DNA of 9,920 nt from an uncultured Cellvibrio sp. Its GTDB lineage: Bacteria > Pseudomonadota > Gammaproteobacteria > Pseudomonadales > Cellvibrionaceae. Positions within the stretch are counted from its first letter, which is position 1. Every line of letters begins with the position of its first letter. Made by a program: the position numbers and the translations under genes. Positions 1 through 7,750 of this stretch are shown here, in pieces. The stretch covers positions 1 to 9,920 of the forward strand of contig CAMLOU010000149.1 in assembly GCA_946481735.1 (NCBI GenBank), written 5' to 3'. The notes below the pieces were generated by a model. That model did not search any database and was not told the origin of the DNA. It saw only the letters and a list, made by a program, of their open reading frames with translations.

Positions 1-723
1 CGCGCCCTCAACCCCGGTTTCCTTAAGCGCATGGAGCGCAAGCTGCCCTACGTGCGCTGCAAACTGGCCATGAGCCTGGATGGTCGCACCGCCATGGCGA
101 GCGGTCAGAGCAAATGGGTAACCGGGCGCAAGTCTCGCGAGGATGTGCAACGCCTGCGCGCCCGCAGTTGTGCCATCGTCAGCGGTATCGATACAGTGAT
201 CAGCGACAACGCTGCCTTGACAGTGCGTGTCGATGAACTGCAATTGAGTAATGCAGAAGATGCTGCTGCGCATCAGCCGCTGCGGGTGATTCTGGATTCG
301 CGCCTGCGCCTCGGGCGGGATGCCGAGCTGCTGCGACATCCGTCCCCTATCTTATTGATTCACAATGGCGCTGACGACAATGCCGCGCGCCTGCATGGCT
401 GGCCACCGCAGGTGGAGTTACTGGCTTTGCCGGATGCACAGGGTCGTATTGACTTGCCGGCGGTATTGCGCGAACTGGCTCAGCGCCAGTGCAATGAAGT
501 CCTGGTCGAGGCGGGCGCGACCCTGGCGGGCAGCTTCCTGCGGCGCGGCCTGCTGGACGAATTAATTATTTATATGGCGCCGAAGTTACTGGGCAGCAAC
601 GCGCGCCCGCTGTTTGATCTACCTTTACATACCATGTCTGCTGCACTGCCGGTAAAGGTGCGCGACATGCGCGCCGTGGGTGACGACTGGCGCATTACGG
701 CCGTGCCGGACATGGAGCATTAA
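1..723 (+). CDS. ribD: Bifunctional riboflavin biosynthesis protein RibD, C-terminal reductase part (5' end outside window)
   Basis: This is the reductase half of RibD, which uses NADPH to reduce the ribosyl side chain of the aminopyrimidine intermediate in riboflavin synthesis; it is cytosolic. The frame is open from the first base, reading R-A-L-N-P-G-F before the first Met at 31, so that Met is internal and the gene enters from the left. About 240 residues are present, against roughly 360-380 for whole RibD. The missing part would be the N-terminal zinc deaminase domain. Visible reductase motifs are VRCKLAMSLDGRTAM with SKWVTG, SCAIVSGIDTV, ALTVR, LRVILDSRLRL, and the late EVLVEAGATLAGSFL followed by DELIIYMAPKLLG. 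The stop is TAA at 721-723. ribE starts 32 nt downstream, so the two are probably co-transcribed. The identification is firm; the full length and true start cannot be seen. Confidence 0.95.
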   Translation, partial: RALNPGFLKRMERKLPYVRCKLAMSLDGRTAMASGQSKWVTGRKSREDVQRLRARSCAIVSGIDTVISDNAALTVRVDELQLSNAEDAAAHQPLRVILDSRLRLGRDAELLRHPSPILLIHNGADDNAARLHGWPPQVELLALPDAQGRIDLPAVLRELAQRQCNEVLVEAGATLAGSFLRRGLLDELIIYMAPKLLGSNARPLFDLPLHTMSAALPVKVRDMRAVGDDWRITAVPDMEH

Positions 724-755
724 GATGGCGCCCTTGATTGACACACGAGGTGGGT

Positions 756-1412
756 ATGTTTACAGGCATCATTGAAGCCGTTGGGCAGGTTGTGGCCGTA
801 CAGCCCAAAAATGGCGACCTGCGTCTGCGCATCAAGACGGGCGGGTTGAGCCTTGCCGATGTACAACTGGGTGATTCCATCGCCACTAACGGTGTATGCC
901 TGACGGTGGTCGACCTGCCCGGCGACGGTTATTGGGCGGACGTCTCGCGCGAAACCCTGGATAACACCACTATCCCGCAGTGGCGCGTCGGGCAAAACGT
1001 TAACCTGGAAAAAGCCCTCACGCCACAAACCCGCTTGGGCGGTCATATCGTCAGCGGTCACGTGGACGGCGTGGGTGAAGTGGTCAGCCGCCATCCGGAT
1101 GCCCGCTCCGAACGCTTTCGTCTGCGTGCACCCAAAGCCCTGGCGAAATACATTGCCCACAAAGGTTCGATCACCGTGGACGGTACCAGCCTGACCGTTA
1201 ATGCTGTGGACGGCGCCGAATTTGAACTGAATATTGTGCCGCACACCCTGGCCCACACCGTTATGGGTGAGTATCAGCCGGGCTCGCTGGTGAACCTGGA
1301 GGTGGATGTGCTGGCGCGTTACCTGGAGCGCCTGATGCTCGGTGACAAAGCGGCCGAATCCGGCAGTTCCGGTATCACCATGGAATTTCTTGCTCAACAC
1401 GGCTTTATGTAA
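756..1412 (+). CDS. ribE: Riboflavin synthase, alpha chain type (218 aa)
   Basis: This enzyme catalyses the last step of riboflavin synthesis, the dismutation of two 6,7-dimethyl-8-ribityllumazine molecules. It works as a trimer in the cytosol. The chain has two tandem lumazine-binding barrels. The first begins at the invariant MFTGIIE (residues 1-7) with NGVCLTV at 45-51, where F2 and C48 match residues known to matter in the E. coli enzyme. The second begins near GGHIVSGHVDG (95-105) and carries VDGTSLTV (141-148). I chose the ATG at 756 over an in-frame TTG at 738 because the family starts with MFTGIIE and because GAGG (747-750) sits 5 nt upstream. A length of 218 aa is normal. In E. coli nomenclature this gene is ribC. 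It lies 32 nt after ribD and 45 nt before the ribB fusion. Confidence 0.96.
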   Translation: MFTGIIEAVGQVVAVQPKNGDLRLRIKTGGLSLADVQLGDSIATNGVCLTVVDLPGDGYWADVSRETLDNTTIPQWRVGQNVNLEKALTPQTRLGGHIVSGHVDGVGEVVSRHPDARSERFRLRAPKALAKYIAHKGSITVDGTSLTVNAVDGAEFELNIVPHTLAHTVMGEYQPGSLVNLEVDVLARYLERLMLGDKAAESGSSGITMEFLAQHGFM

Positions 1413-1457
1413 AGCCTTTTACTCCTGTGCGATTAACTCGCTGTTAGAGATGGTGCT

Positions 1458-2579
1458 ATGCAACTGAATACGATTGATGAACTGATTGATGATCTGCGTC
1501 AGGGCAAGATGATTGTGCTGATGGACGATGAGGATCGTGAGAATGAAGGCGACCTGATCATGGCTGCCGAGCAGGTGCGCCCGGAAGACATCAACTTTAT
1601 GGCCACCCACGCACGCGGGCTTATCTGTCTGACGTTGACGCCGGAGCGTTGCAAGCAGCTCGACCTGCCCTTGATGGTGTCGGATAACAAATCCCGCCAC
1701 ACCACCAACTTCACGGTGTCGATTGAAGCGGCAGAAGGGGTGACCACCGGTATCTCTGCCGCCGACCGGGCGCGCACGATTCGCGCTGCGGTAAATCCTG
1801 AAGCCAAACCCCAGGATCTGGTTCAGCCCGGCCATATCTTCCCGTTGATGGCCCAGCCCGGTGGCGTCATGAGCCGCGCCGGTCATACTGAAGCGGGTTG
1901 CGACCTGGCGCGCTTGGCGGGCTTTTCCCCAGCGTCCGTATTGGTGGAGATCATGAACGCGGATGGCACTATGGCGCGCCGTCCGGATCTGGAGGCTTTC
2001 GCCAAACAACACAACCTGAAGATCGGCACCATCGCCGATCTGATTCATTACCGTGCGATGAAAGAACGCACCGTGGAATGCATCAACACCCGGCATGTGG
2101 AAACCCTGTACGGTGAATTCCAGTTGCACACCTACCGCGACCTGGCGCGCGGCGATTTGCATTTCGCCATGGTGAAAGGTGAGATCAGTGCAGCCGAGCC
2201 TACCCTGGTGCGCGTGCACGTCATGGACATTGCGCGCGATGTGTTATCGATGAAGCGTTTCAGCCCGGAGGGCTGCAAACTCTGGACCTACCACGAAGCC
2301 CTGCAGCGCGTGAACAAAGAAGGCAAGGGCGTGGTGTTATTGATTTGTCACGACGAGAGCACTGAAGAGGTGGAAGAAAGCATCGACTGGATGCTCTCCG
2401 GCCGCCAGCAACGTCGCGCCACTGAAATTTTGTATAAACAAGTCGGCACCGGCTCACAAATTCTGCGCGACCTGGGCGTAGGAAAAATGCGCGTCATGTC
2501 ATTACCCATGCGCTTCTCTGCGTTGTCCGGTTTTGATCTCGAAGTCGTGGAATACGTAAGCCCGGAAGACTGCGCCTGA
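1458..2579 (+). CDS. ribB: 3,4-dihydroxy-2-butanone 4-phosphate synthase fused to a degenerate GTP cyclohydrolase II-like domain (RibBX type, 373 aa)
   Basis: Residues 1 to about 203 form an intact DHBP synthase, which makes the four-carbon precursor of riboflavin from ribulose 5-phosphate. Visible motifs are [10 protein letters not shown] (23-32), [10 protein letters not shown] (49-58), [11 protein letters not shown] (81-91), SAADRARTI (100-108), [14 protein letters not shown] (124-137) and the [16 protein letters not shown] segment (140-155). From about residue 204 the chain resembles RibA, with [16 protein letters not shown] and EPTLVRVH aligning to the real RibA encoded at 5937. The catalytic parts are gone. 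RibA's zinc cysteines C54, C65 and C67 align with D257, F268 and P270, its QEGRGIGL is replaced by an acidic CHDESTEEV stretch, and its D126/R128 segment is not recognisable. Automatic annotation would probably call it bifunctional RibBA. I read it as RibB plus a non-catalytic RibX domain, a variant already known in Proteobacteria. The start ATG has only weak Shine-Dalgarno support, but the N-terminus fits RibB. Confidence 0.93.
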   Translation: MQLNTIDELIDDLRQGKMIVLMDDEDRENEGDLIMAAEQVRPEDINFMATHARGLICLTLTPERCKQLDLPLMVSDNKSRHTTNFTVSIEAAEGVTTGISAADRARTIRAAVNPEAKPQDLVQPGHIFPLMAQPGGVMSRAGHTEAGCDLARLAGFSPASVLVEIMNADGTMARRPDLEAFAKQHNLKIGTIADLIHYRAMKERTVECINTRHVETLYGEFQLHTYRDLARGDLHFAMVKGEISAAEPTLVRVHVMDIARDVLSMKRFSPEGCKLWTYHEALQRVNKEGKGVVLLICHDESTEEVEESIDWMLSGRQQRRATEILYKQVGTGSQILRDLGVGKMRVMSLPMRFSALSGFDLEVVEYVSPEDCA

Positions 2580-2586
2580 TCAAGAT

Positions 2587-2617
2587 CGTAGGTCGGATTA
2601 GCGCAGCGTAATCCGAC
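2587..2617. repeat. REP-like palindrome, copy 1 (single unit)
   Basis: This 31-nt unit has perfect 9-nt arms, GTCGGATTA and TAATCCGAC, preceded by CGTAG. Its centre is GCGCAGCG. Closely related units recur twice between carA and carB (9132-9164 and 9189-9221), so this is a dispersed repeat and not a one-off hairpin. It starts 7 nt after the stop codon of the ribB fusion gene, a typical place for REP-type elements, where they may stabilise upstream mRNA. The arms and the recurrence are seen directly; the REP assignment is by resemblance. Confidence 0.8.
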
Positions 2618-2650
2618 AAAAAAATTGCAAAAGATCAACAATTACCAACG

Positions 2651-2669
2651 GCCAGCATGCAATGCTGGC
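2651..2669 (+). promoter_or_regulatory. Perfect 8-bp hairpin just upstream of the ribH ribosome binding site
   Basis: GCCAGCAT and ATGCTGGC form a perfect 8-bp inverted repeat with a 3-nt loop (GCA). It ends about 8 nt before the AAGAGGA Shine-Dalgarno (2677-2683) of ribH. No T-run follows, so it is not a terminator. In the mRNA it could be a processing or stability element, or it could affect access to the ribH start. The structure is certain as sequence; any function is inference. Confidence 0.5.
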
Positions 2670-2687
2670 AATGTAAAAGAGGAAAGT

Positions 2688-3155
2688 ATGAGCATAAAAG
2701 TTATCGAAGGTGATTTCGCGGCGAGCAAAGGCAAGTATGCATTGATCGTCAGTCGCTGGAACAGTTTTGTGGTGGAAAGTCTGAAAGAAGGCGCGCTGGA
2801 CACCTTGCGTCGCCATGGTATTAAAGACGAAAACATCACCATTTATTACGCGCCCGGCGCCTTTGAATTTCCGGTGGTTGCACAAAAAATTGCCGCCAAA
2901 AAAGAATTCGATGCGATCATCGCCCTCGGCGCTGTGATTCGCGGTGGCACGCCGCATTTTGATTATGTTGCCGGTGAATGCACCAAAGGTCTTGCGCAGG
3001 TTTCGCTGAATGCCGGCGTGCCCATTACCTTCGGTGTGTTGACGGTGGATTCCATTGAGCAGGCTATTGAACGCTCTGGTACCAAGGCGGGCAACAAAGG
3101 TGTCGAAGCTGCCGCGACTGCCCTGGAGATGGTGTCGCTGTTGGGCAGAATTTAA
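2688..3155 (+). CDS. ribH: 6,7-dimethyl-8-ribityllumazine synthase (155 aa)
   Basis: RibH condenses the aminopyrimidine with dihydroxybutanone phosphate to give lumazine, the substrate of riboflavin synthase. The family forms pentamers or icosahedral shells in the cytosol. Diagnostic motifs are [15 protein letters not shown] (22-36), [12 protein letters not shown] (53-64), [16 protein letters not shown] (79-94) and [16 protein letters not shown] (116-131). H90 in TPHFDYV is the expected catalytic histidine, and R129 matches the conserved phosphate-region arginine. The start at ATG 2688 is supported by AAGAGGA four bases upstream and by the typical MSIKVIEGD opening. An in-frame TTG at 2625 would add 21 unsupported residues running across the hairpin. 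The gene is separated from the ribB fusion by a 108-nt spacer holding a REP-like unit and that hairpin, and from nusB by another 108-nt spacer. Confidence 0.96.
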   Translation: MSIKVIEGDFAASKGKYALIVSRWNSFVVESLKEGALDTLRRHGIKDENITIYYAPGAFEFPVVAQKIAAKKEFDAIIALGAVIRGGTPHFDYVAGECTKGLAQVSLNAGVPITFGVLTVDSIEQAIERSGTKAGNKGVEAAATALEMVSLLGRI

Positions 3156-3167
3156 TAGGATCATAAC

Positions 3168-3203
3168 CGCGCGCCAGCCTCTTTGAGCTTGCTGTGCCGC
3201 GCG
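3168..3203 (+). other. Imperfect GC-rich hairpin in the ribH-nusB spacer
   Basis: CGCGCG (3168-3173) pairs with CGCGCG (3198-3203), and CAGC (3175-3178) pairs with GCTG (3191-3194), with unpaired bases between the two helices and a 12-nt loop. A run of seven Ts occurs about 27 nt further on (3230-3236), within a T-rich stretch that continues to 3250. The distance is too great for a canonical rho-independent terminator, so I call it only a hairpin. A weak pause or processing site before nusB is possible. Confidence 0.3.
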
Positions 3204-3263
3204 ATTATTGATTGACTGTCTCAAAATTATTTTTTTGCTGTTTTGTTTTTCAGGTAAGTATTG

Positions 3264-3746
3264 ATGAGTAATTCTCCCGGCGCTTCTGCCCACAAAGGTT
3301 CTACCGCTGCCACCCGTCGCATGGCGCGTCACTATGCCATGCAAGGGCTTTATCAATGGCAAATGGCCGGCGCCAGTATCAATGTCATTGAGGCAGAGTT
3401 CCGCACTGACAACGATATGAAAAATGTCGACGTGGAATATTTCCACGAAATCCTTCACGGCGTGCCGCAACATTTAAGCGATGTTGAAGCGCTTTTTTCT
3501 CCGCATCTGGTTGATCGTGCCCTGAATGAACTTGATCCGGTAACGCAAGCGCTGTTGCGCATGGCCACCTATGAATTCAAATTCCGCATGGATGTGCCTT
3601 ATAAAGTGGTTATCAACGAAGCGGTTTCTCTGGCAAAGAAATTTGGTGCAGAAGACAGCCATAAATTTATCAACGGTGTGCTGGATAAAACCGCCGCTGT
3701 CGTCCGCGCGATAGAAGTGAATGCGGATCGCGGCGCCCGGCGCTGA
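3264..3746 (+). CDS. nusB: Transcription antitermination factor NusB (160 aa)
   Basis: NusB pairs with S10 (NusE) and binds boxA RNA to promote antitermination, chiefly in rRNA operons. The protein is all-helical. Visible family features are ATRRMARHYAMQGLYQWQM (16-34), DRALNELDPVTQALLRMATYE (84-103 region), VPYKVVINEAVSLAKKFG (111-128) and DSHKFINGVLDK (131-142). It is about 20 residues longer than E. coli NusB, with a Ser/Ala-rich N-terminal tail and a basic C-terminal tail. I prefer ATG at 3264 to the TTG immediately before it at 3261; AGGT at 3252-3255 serves either start. thiL begins 9 nt after the stop, so the two are almost certainly co-transcribed. Linkage of nusB to rib genes is common in Gammaproteobacteria. 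Confidence 0.95.
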   Translation: MSNSPGASAHKGSTAATRRMARHYAMQGLYQWQMAGASINVIEAEFRTDNDMKNVDVEYFHEILHGVPQHLSDVEALFSPHLVDRALNELDPVTQALLRMATYEFKFRMDVPYKVVINEAVSLAKKFGAEDSHKFINGVLDKTAAVVRAIEVNADRGARR

Positions 3747-3755
3747 CGGCGAGCT

Positions 3756-4727
3756 ATGAACGAGTTTGAACTGATCCGCCAGTTTTTTCTGCGCGAGCAA
3801 GCGGAAAACCCCCAGGCTGGCGTTGTGCTGGGGATCGGTGATGACTGCGCGTTACTGCAACCGCTGCCGGAAAAACAACTGGCGGTATCGGTGGACACCC
3901 TGGTTGCCGATGTACATTTTCCGGCCAATGCCGATCCGGAGCAGATCGCCGAGCGAGCCCTGCGGGTAAACCTGAGCGATCTCGCCGCCATGGGGGCAGA
4001 CCCGCAGTGGTTCACCCTCGCACTGACACTGCCGAACGCCGATGAAAACTGGTTGCGCAGTTTCAGCCGTGGATTGTTTCGCGTCGCGCGGGAATTTAAT
4101 TGCGCCCTGGTAGGCGGGGACACCACCGCCGGGCCTTTGAGCATCACCGTGCAGGTCATGGGCGCCGTGACACCGCATCTGGCTATGCGCCGCGATGGCG
4201 CCAACCCCGGCGACTATGTGATGGTCACCCATTGCCTGGGCGATGGTGTTGCCGGACTCGCCGTGATTCAGGATCGGTTGCATCTTGCAGCGGAGCACGA
4301 GACCTATTTGCGCGACCGCTTTTATCGCCCGCAACCGCGTTTGTACGAGGCCGGATTATTGCGCGGCCTGGCCAGCGCCGCGCTGGACATCTCCGACGGT
4401 CTGGTTGCGGACCTCGGGCACATCTGTGCCGCCAGTGACCTGGCCGCCGTGATTGACGTGGAAAATCTGCCGCTGTCACCGGCCTTGCAGGCCATGAATG
4501 ATCTTGATCAGGCGCGCCACTGGGCCTTGGCCGGTGGCGATGATTACGAATTATGTTTTACGGTTGCGCCGGAAAAACTGCCGGAAGTGGCCATGCTCAT
4601 TGCCCAGGGCAAACTCGTCGCGACCGTCATTGGTGAAATGTTTCCCGGTCGCGGTGTCAACTGTGAGTTGCAGGGCGAGCCCTTTGAATTGACCCGACAA
4701 GGCTATCAACATTTTTCCCATGATTAA
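3756..4727 (+). CDS. thiL: Thiamine-monophosphate kinase (323 aa)
   Basis: ThiL phosphorylates thiamine monophosphate with ATP to give thiamine diphosphate, the active cofactor; it is cytosolic. Motifs of the ThiL/PurM-like fold are in order: GIGDD (26-30), SVDTLVADVHFP (45-56), NLSDLAAMGA (72-81), VGGDTT (119-124), LDISDGL (210-216) and AGGDDYELCFT (259-269). The aspartates in these motifs bind Mg-ATP in known family members. The length is normal for the family (about 320-330 aa). The ATG lies 9 nt after nusB with only a weak purine-rich upstream sequence, so translation may be coupled. Its last 8 nt overlap pgpA. Confidence 0.95.
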   Translation: MNEFELIRQFFLREQAENPQAGVVLGIGDDCALLQPLPEKQLAVSVDTLVADVHFPANADPEQIAERALRVNLSDLAAMGADPQWFTLALTLPNADENWLRSFSRGLFRVAREFNCALVGGDTTAGPLSITVQVMGAVTPHLAMRRDGANPGDYVMVTHCLGDGVAGLAVIQDRLHLAAEHETYLRDRFYRPQPRLYEAGLLRGLASAALDISDGLVADLGHICAASDLAAVIDVENLPLSPALQAMNDLDQARHWALAGGDDYELCFTVAPEKLPEVAMLIAQGKLVATVIGEMFPGRGVNCELQGEPFELTRQGYQHFSHD

Positions 4728-5196
4728 TCCGACCCTGAAGATGGTGTTAACCAACCCCAACCACTTTTTTGCCTTCGGTTTCGGCAGTGGCCTGGCGCCG
4801 CGTGCGCCGGGTACCGCCGGCACTCTGGTGGCGATTCCGGTGTTTTGGGTAATCCAGGATTTGTCCTGGCCCCTGTACGTCAGTTGGTTGTTGGTGACCT
4901 TTGTGCTGGGCGTGGTGTGGTGCGGGCGCAGCTCCCGGGCGCTCGGTGTGCACGACCACGGCGGCATTGTCTGGGACGAGATGGTGGGTTACTGGTTGAC
5001 CATGTTTTTTGCCCCGACCGGGTGGCAGTGGATGCTGGCCGGATTTATCCTGTTTCGTTTCTTCGACATACTTAAACCCTGGCCAATCGGCGCCGTTGAT
5101 CGGCGGGTGCACGGCGGCTTCGGTATCATGATCGACGATATATTGGCAGCGGTTTACGCCTGGGTCAGCCTGCAAGCGCTGGCCTGGCTTTTCTAA
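4720..5196 (+). CDS. pgpA: Phosphatidylglycerophosphatase A (158 aa, inner membrane)
   Basis: PgpA removes the phosphate from phosphatidylglycerophosphate to give phosphatidylglycerol, and acts in the inner membrane. Signature segments are GSGLAPRAPGTAGTL (22-36), HDHGGIVWDEMVGYW (78-92) and FRFFDILKPWPI (112-123), followed by DRRVHGGFGIMIDDILAAVYA (127-147). The acidic residues in WDE (85-87) and DD (139-140) are the conserved likely metal or catalytic sites. Hydrophobic stretches lie around 35-68, 88-113 and 140-158, as expected for this small multi-pass protein. The ATG overlaps the end of thiL by 8 nt, implying translational coupling. The thiL-pgpA pairing is also seen in E. coli. Confidence 0.94.
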   Translation: MINPTLKMVLTNPNHFFAFGFGSGLAPRAPGTAGTLVAIPVFWVIQDLSWPLYVSWLLVTFVLGVVWCGRSSRALGVHDHGGIVWDEMVGYWLTMFFAPTGWQWMLAGFILFRFFDILKPWPIGAVDRRVHGGFGIMIDDILAAVYAWVSLQALAWLF

Positions 5197-5217
5197 CTGA
5201 GGAAGGGATGTTTTCAG

Positions 5218-5892
5218 ATGCACAGTTATCTTCAAAAGTTGACTCAACACAGGGTGGGTTTTCAGGCGGGTCTGGTCGTGATTTTGTTGCTGGTGGCTCA
5301 GGCGGCAACGGCCATGGATATTCAGGTACGCATGCTGGCGCGCGGCAGTGCCTTGCTGGAGATCGACGGTAAACAGCGCATGCTGCGCGACGGCAACAAA
5401 AGCCCGGAAGGGGTATTGCTGGTATCCAGTGATGGCAAGAAAGCGGTGATTGAAGTCGACGGCAAACGCCAGGCATTAACCCTGACCAAGCGCATCGCCA
5501 CCAACTTCACCACAGCGCAAAAATCTGTCGTGCGTATTGCCAGCACCCACGGCGGCCACTATGTGACCCCGGGGCGTATCAATGGCATGCCGGTGGAATT
5601 TATGGTGGACACGGGCGCGACCATGATCGCGATGAATTATGTGGTCGCCGAGCGCCTGGGTATTGATTATCGCGCCGGGCGCCCCATCAAGGTGAACACC
5701 GCCAATGGTGTTGCACAGGCTTACGAAGTGATCCTCAGTTCTGTGTCCATCGGTGACCTGGAAGTGCAGCAGATCAGGGCGGCCGTGAGCACTACCGAGT
5801 TTCCCCAGGTTATCCTCCTGGGTAACAGCTATCTGGGTAAGGTCGACATGCAGGTCGATAACGGCGTCTTGCTTTTGCAGTCCCGCCATTGA
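5218..5892 (+). CDS. Retropepsin-like clan AA aspartic protease with signal peptide (224 aa)
   Basis: The N-terminus has basic residues (K7, R12) followed by a hydrophobic core (about 14-29) and an AATA|M site near residues 29-33, so the protein is probably exported to the periplasm or anchored in the inner membrane. Residues about 34-90 have no fold I recognise; they contain repeated 'IDGK/VDGK' strands. Residues about 104-220 form a single retropepsin-like domain with the catalytic DTG at 131-133 (in EFMVDTGATMIAM) and the partner LLGNSYLGKVDM motif at 200-211. This matches the bacterial family of small retroviral-type proteases, which must dimerise because each chain supplies one aspartate (D131). 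The substrate is unknown. AGGAAGGG (5200-5207) precedes the ATG by 10 nt, a slightly long spacing. The gene sits 21 nt after pgpA and 44 nt before ribA. The family call is firm; any role in flavin or lipid metabolism would be speculation. Confidence 0.88.
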   Translation: MHSYLQKLTQHRVGFQAGLVVILLLVAQAATAMDIQVRMLARGSALLEIDGKQRMLRDGNKSPEGVLLVSSDGKKAVIEVDGKRQALTLTKRIATNFTTAQKSVVRIASTHGGHYVTPGRINGMPVEFMVDTGATMIAMNYVVAERLGIDYRAGRPIKVNTANGVAQAYEVILSSVSIGDLEVQQIRAAVSTTEFPQVILLGNSYLGKVDMQVDNGVLLLQSRH

Positions 5893-5902
5893 TTATTTTC
5901 CG

Positions 5903-5921
5903 CTGCACCCGGTGCAGTTTT
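5903..5921 (+). terminator. Short hairpin plus four Ts between the protease gene and ribA (weak terminator candidate)
   Basis: CTGCAC and GTGCAG form a 6-bp stem with a CCG loop, followed directly by TTTT. The stem is short and the T-run brief, so termination would be partial at best. It lies wholly within the 44-nt spacer, ahead of the GAGG of ribA. Confidence 0.3.
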
Positions 5922-5936
5922 CATTGAGGTTCACGC

Positions 5937-6566
5937 GTGACCATTCGTTTTATTGAATCATCCAAACTACCCACTCCCTGGGGCATGTTTGTGATGCACG
6001 GCTTCGCCGACGACTCGACAGATAAAGAACATCTGGTGTTGACCATGGGCGATATTCGCGGGGATGAACCCGTGTTAGCCCGGGTGCATTCCGAGTGCCT
6101 GACCGGTGATGCGCTGTTCAGTCTGCGCTGTGACTGCGGCCCACAACTGCAATCCGCACTGCACAAGATCGCCATCGCCGGGCGCGGTGCGGTGTTCTAT
6201 CTGCGCCAGGAAGGGCGCGGTATCGGTTTGCTGAATAAAATCAAAGCCTACAAGTTGCAGGATTGCGGTGCGGATACCGTAGAGGCCAACGAACGTTTGG
6301 GGTTTGGTGCAGACATGCGTGACTACAGCATCCTGAAACCCATGCTCGATCATCTGCACATCAATTCACTGCGCTTATTGACCAACAATCCCCGCAAGGT
6401 AAAAGCGCTGCAAGACATGGGTATCAACGTGGTCGAACGCCTGCCGCATCAAACCGGGCGCAATCCCCACAACGCCAAATATCTGGAAACCAAACAGGGC
6501 AAGCTCGGGCATTTATTCGACGTCGATATGGACGATGCGCCTGACGAAAACCCTCACCAAAATTAA
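5937..6566 (+). CDS. ribA: GTP cyclohydrolase II, intact (209 aa)
   Basis: RibA converts GTP to 2,5-diamino-6-ribosylamino-4-pyrimidinone 5'-phosphate, formate and pyrophosphate, the first committed step to riboflavin. All catalytic features are present: zinc ligands C54, C65 and C67 in [17 protein letters not shown], the GTP-binding RQEGRGIGL (90-98), Y105, and D126/R128 in GADMRDY. These numbers match residues known to be important in the E. coli enzyme. The start is GTG at 5937, with GAGG (5926-5929) seven nt upstream, and the opening [15 protein letters not shown] is where family members begin. No ATG start fits better. This copy explains how the cell tolerates the degenerate RibA-like half of the ribB fusion gene in the same cluster. 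dapB follows after only 15 nt. Confidence 0.97.
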   Translation: MTIRFIESSKLPTPWGMFVMHGFADDSTDKEHLVLTMGDIRGDEPVLARVHSECLTGDALFSLRCDCGPQLQSALHKIAIAGRGAVFYLRQEGRGIGLLNKIKAYKLQDCGADTVEANERLGFGADMRDYSILKPMLDHLHINSLRLLTNNPRKVKALQDMGINVVERLPHQTGRNPHNAKYLETKQGKLGHLFDVDMDDAPDENPHQN

Positions 6567-7385
<819 letters not shown>

Positions 7386-7455
7386 ACTGCACTTACGATG
7401 GCGAATTTGACATATTGCATTTGCCTGTCGATCTGCCGACATTTGCACAATGCAA

Positions 7456-7561
7456 GTTTGGCGTTAGGCCTGTTGTTTCGAAACCCTCAAGTCAGGGACG
7501 ACTTGAGGGAGCTACAGGGAAGTATGTATGCGTTTTCGAAACAACAGGCCTAATGACAAAC
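7456..7561. repeat. 106-nt nested inverted repeat, MITE-like or structured repeat element
   Basis: The outer arms are 28 nt each (7456-7483 and 7534-7561). They share a perfect 20-nt core, TTAGGCCTGTTGTTTCGAAA at 7464-7483, matched by its exact complement at 7534-7553. In total 26 of 28 positions are paired by Watson-Crick rules, plus one G-T. An inner perfect 10-bp inverted repeat, CCCTCAAGTC (7484-7493) with GACTTGAGGG (7500-7509), abuts the left arm and has a 6-nt loop. About 24 unpaired nt (7510-7533, containing GCTACAGGGAAG) follow before the right arm. A transcript would fold into a long stem closing an inner hairpin and a single-stranded segment. The size and symmetry suggest a non-autonomous mobile repeat or a structured RNA. 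I see no clear flanking target duplication, and there is only one copy in the window. Confidence 0.75.
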
Positions 7562-7662
7562 GGGATTCGAAGTGCACTCGACGATAAACCACGCCACCTC
7601 CAATCCCTTCCTCCCCAAACGGTTTATTCACAAGCCAAATAACCAAATTGGGGCAATATCTA

Positions 7663-7692
7663 TTGGACACATCCAACTCGCTCCCGTAGAAT
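7663..7692 (+). promoter_or_regulatory. Weak sigma70 promoter candidate upstream of the terminator
   Basis: TTGGAC (7663-7668) and TAGAAT (7687-7692) are separated by 18 nt. The -10 hexamer matches the consensus at 5 of 6 positions but the -35 at only 3 of 6. TTGGA/TCCAA also form a 5-bp inverted repeat across the -35. If active, its transcript would run through the terminator at 7751-7789 towards carA, giving an attenuator arrangement. Low confidence. Confidence 0.22.
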
Positions 7693-7750
7693 TCGCGGTC
7701 AGATTGTATTTGGCCCTAGCCGCGCCCATGGTCGCACGGAAATAAGTAAT

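Noticed and set aside
720..1400. Long minus-strand frame opposite ribE, and similar frames opposite other genes (for example 1419-2219, 2598-3473, 7977-8771)
   Set aside because: They are antisense shadows of well-identified genes in GC-biased DNA, with His/Gln/Arg-rich compositions and no motifs or binding sites.
2580..2687. FMN riboswitch ahead of ribH or ribB
   Set aside because: Neither the 45-nt gap before the ribB fusion nor the 108-nt gap before ribH shows the conserved FMN aptamer segments. Any riboswitch would lie left of the window.
3208..3241. Promoter before nusB (TTGACT at 3212-3217)
   Set aside because: The -35 is good, but no acceptable -10 lies 16-18 nt downstream. The TATTTT nearby is only 10 nt away.
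7562..7575. tRNA-like GGATTCGAA segment
   Set aside because: It resembles a T-arm only superficially; there is no acceptor stem, D-arm or anticodon arm around it.
7623..7632. Arginine repressor box half-site (TTTATTCACA)
   Set aside because: Only one half matches; the partner TGAAT half is missing at the required spacing.
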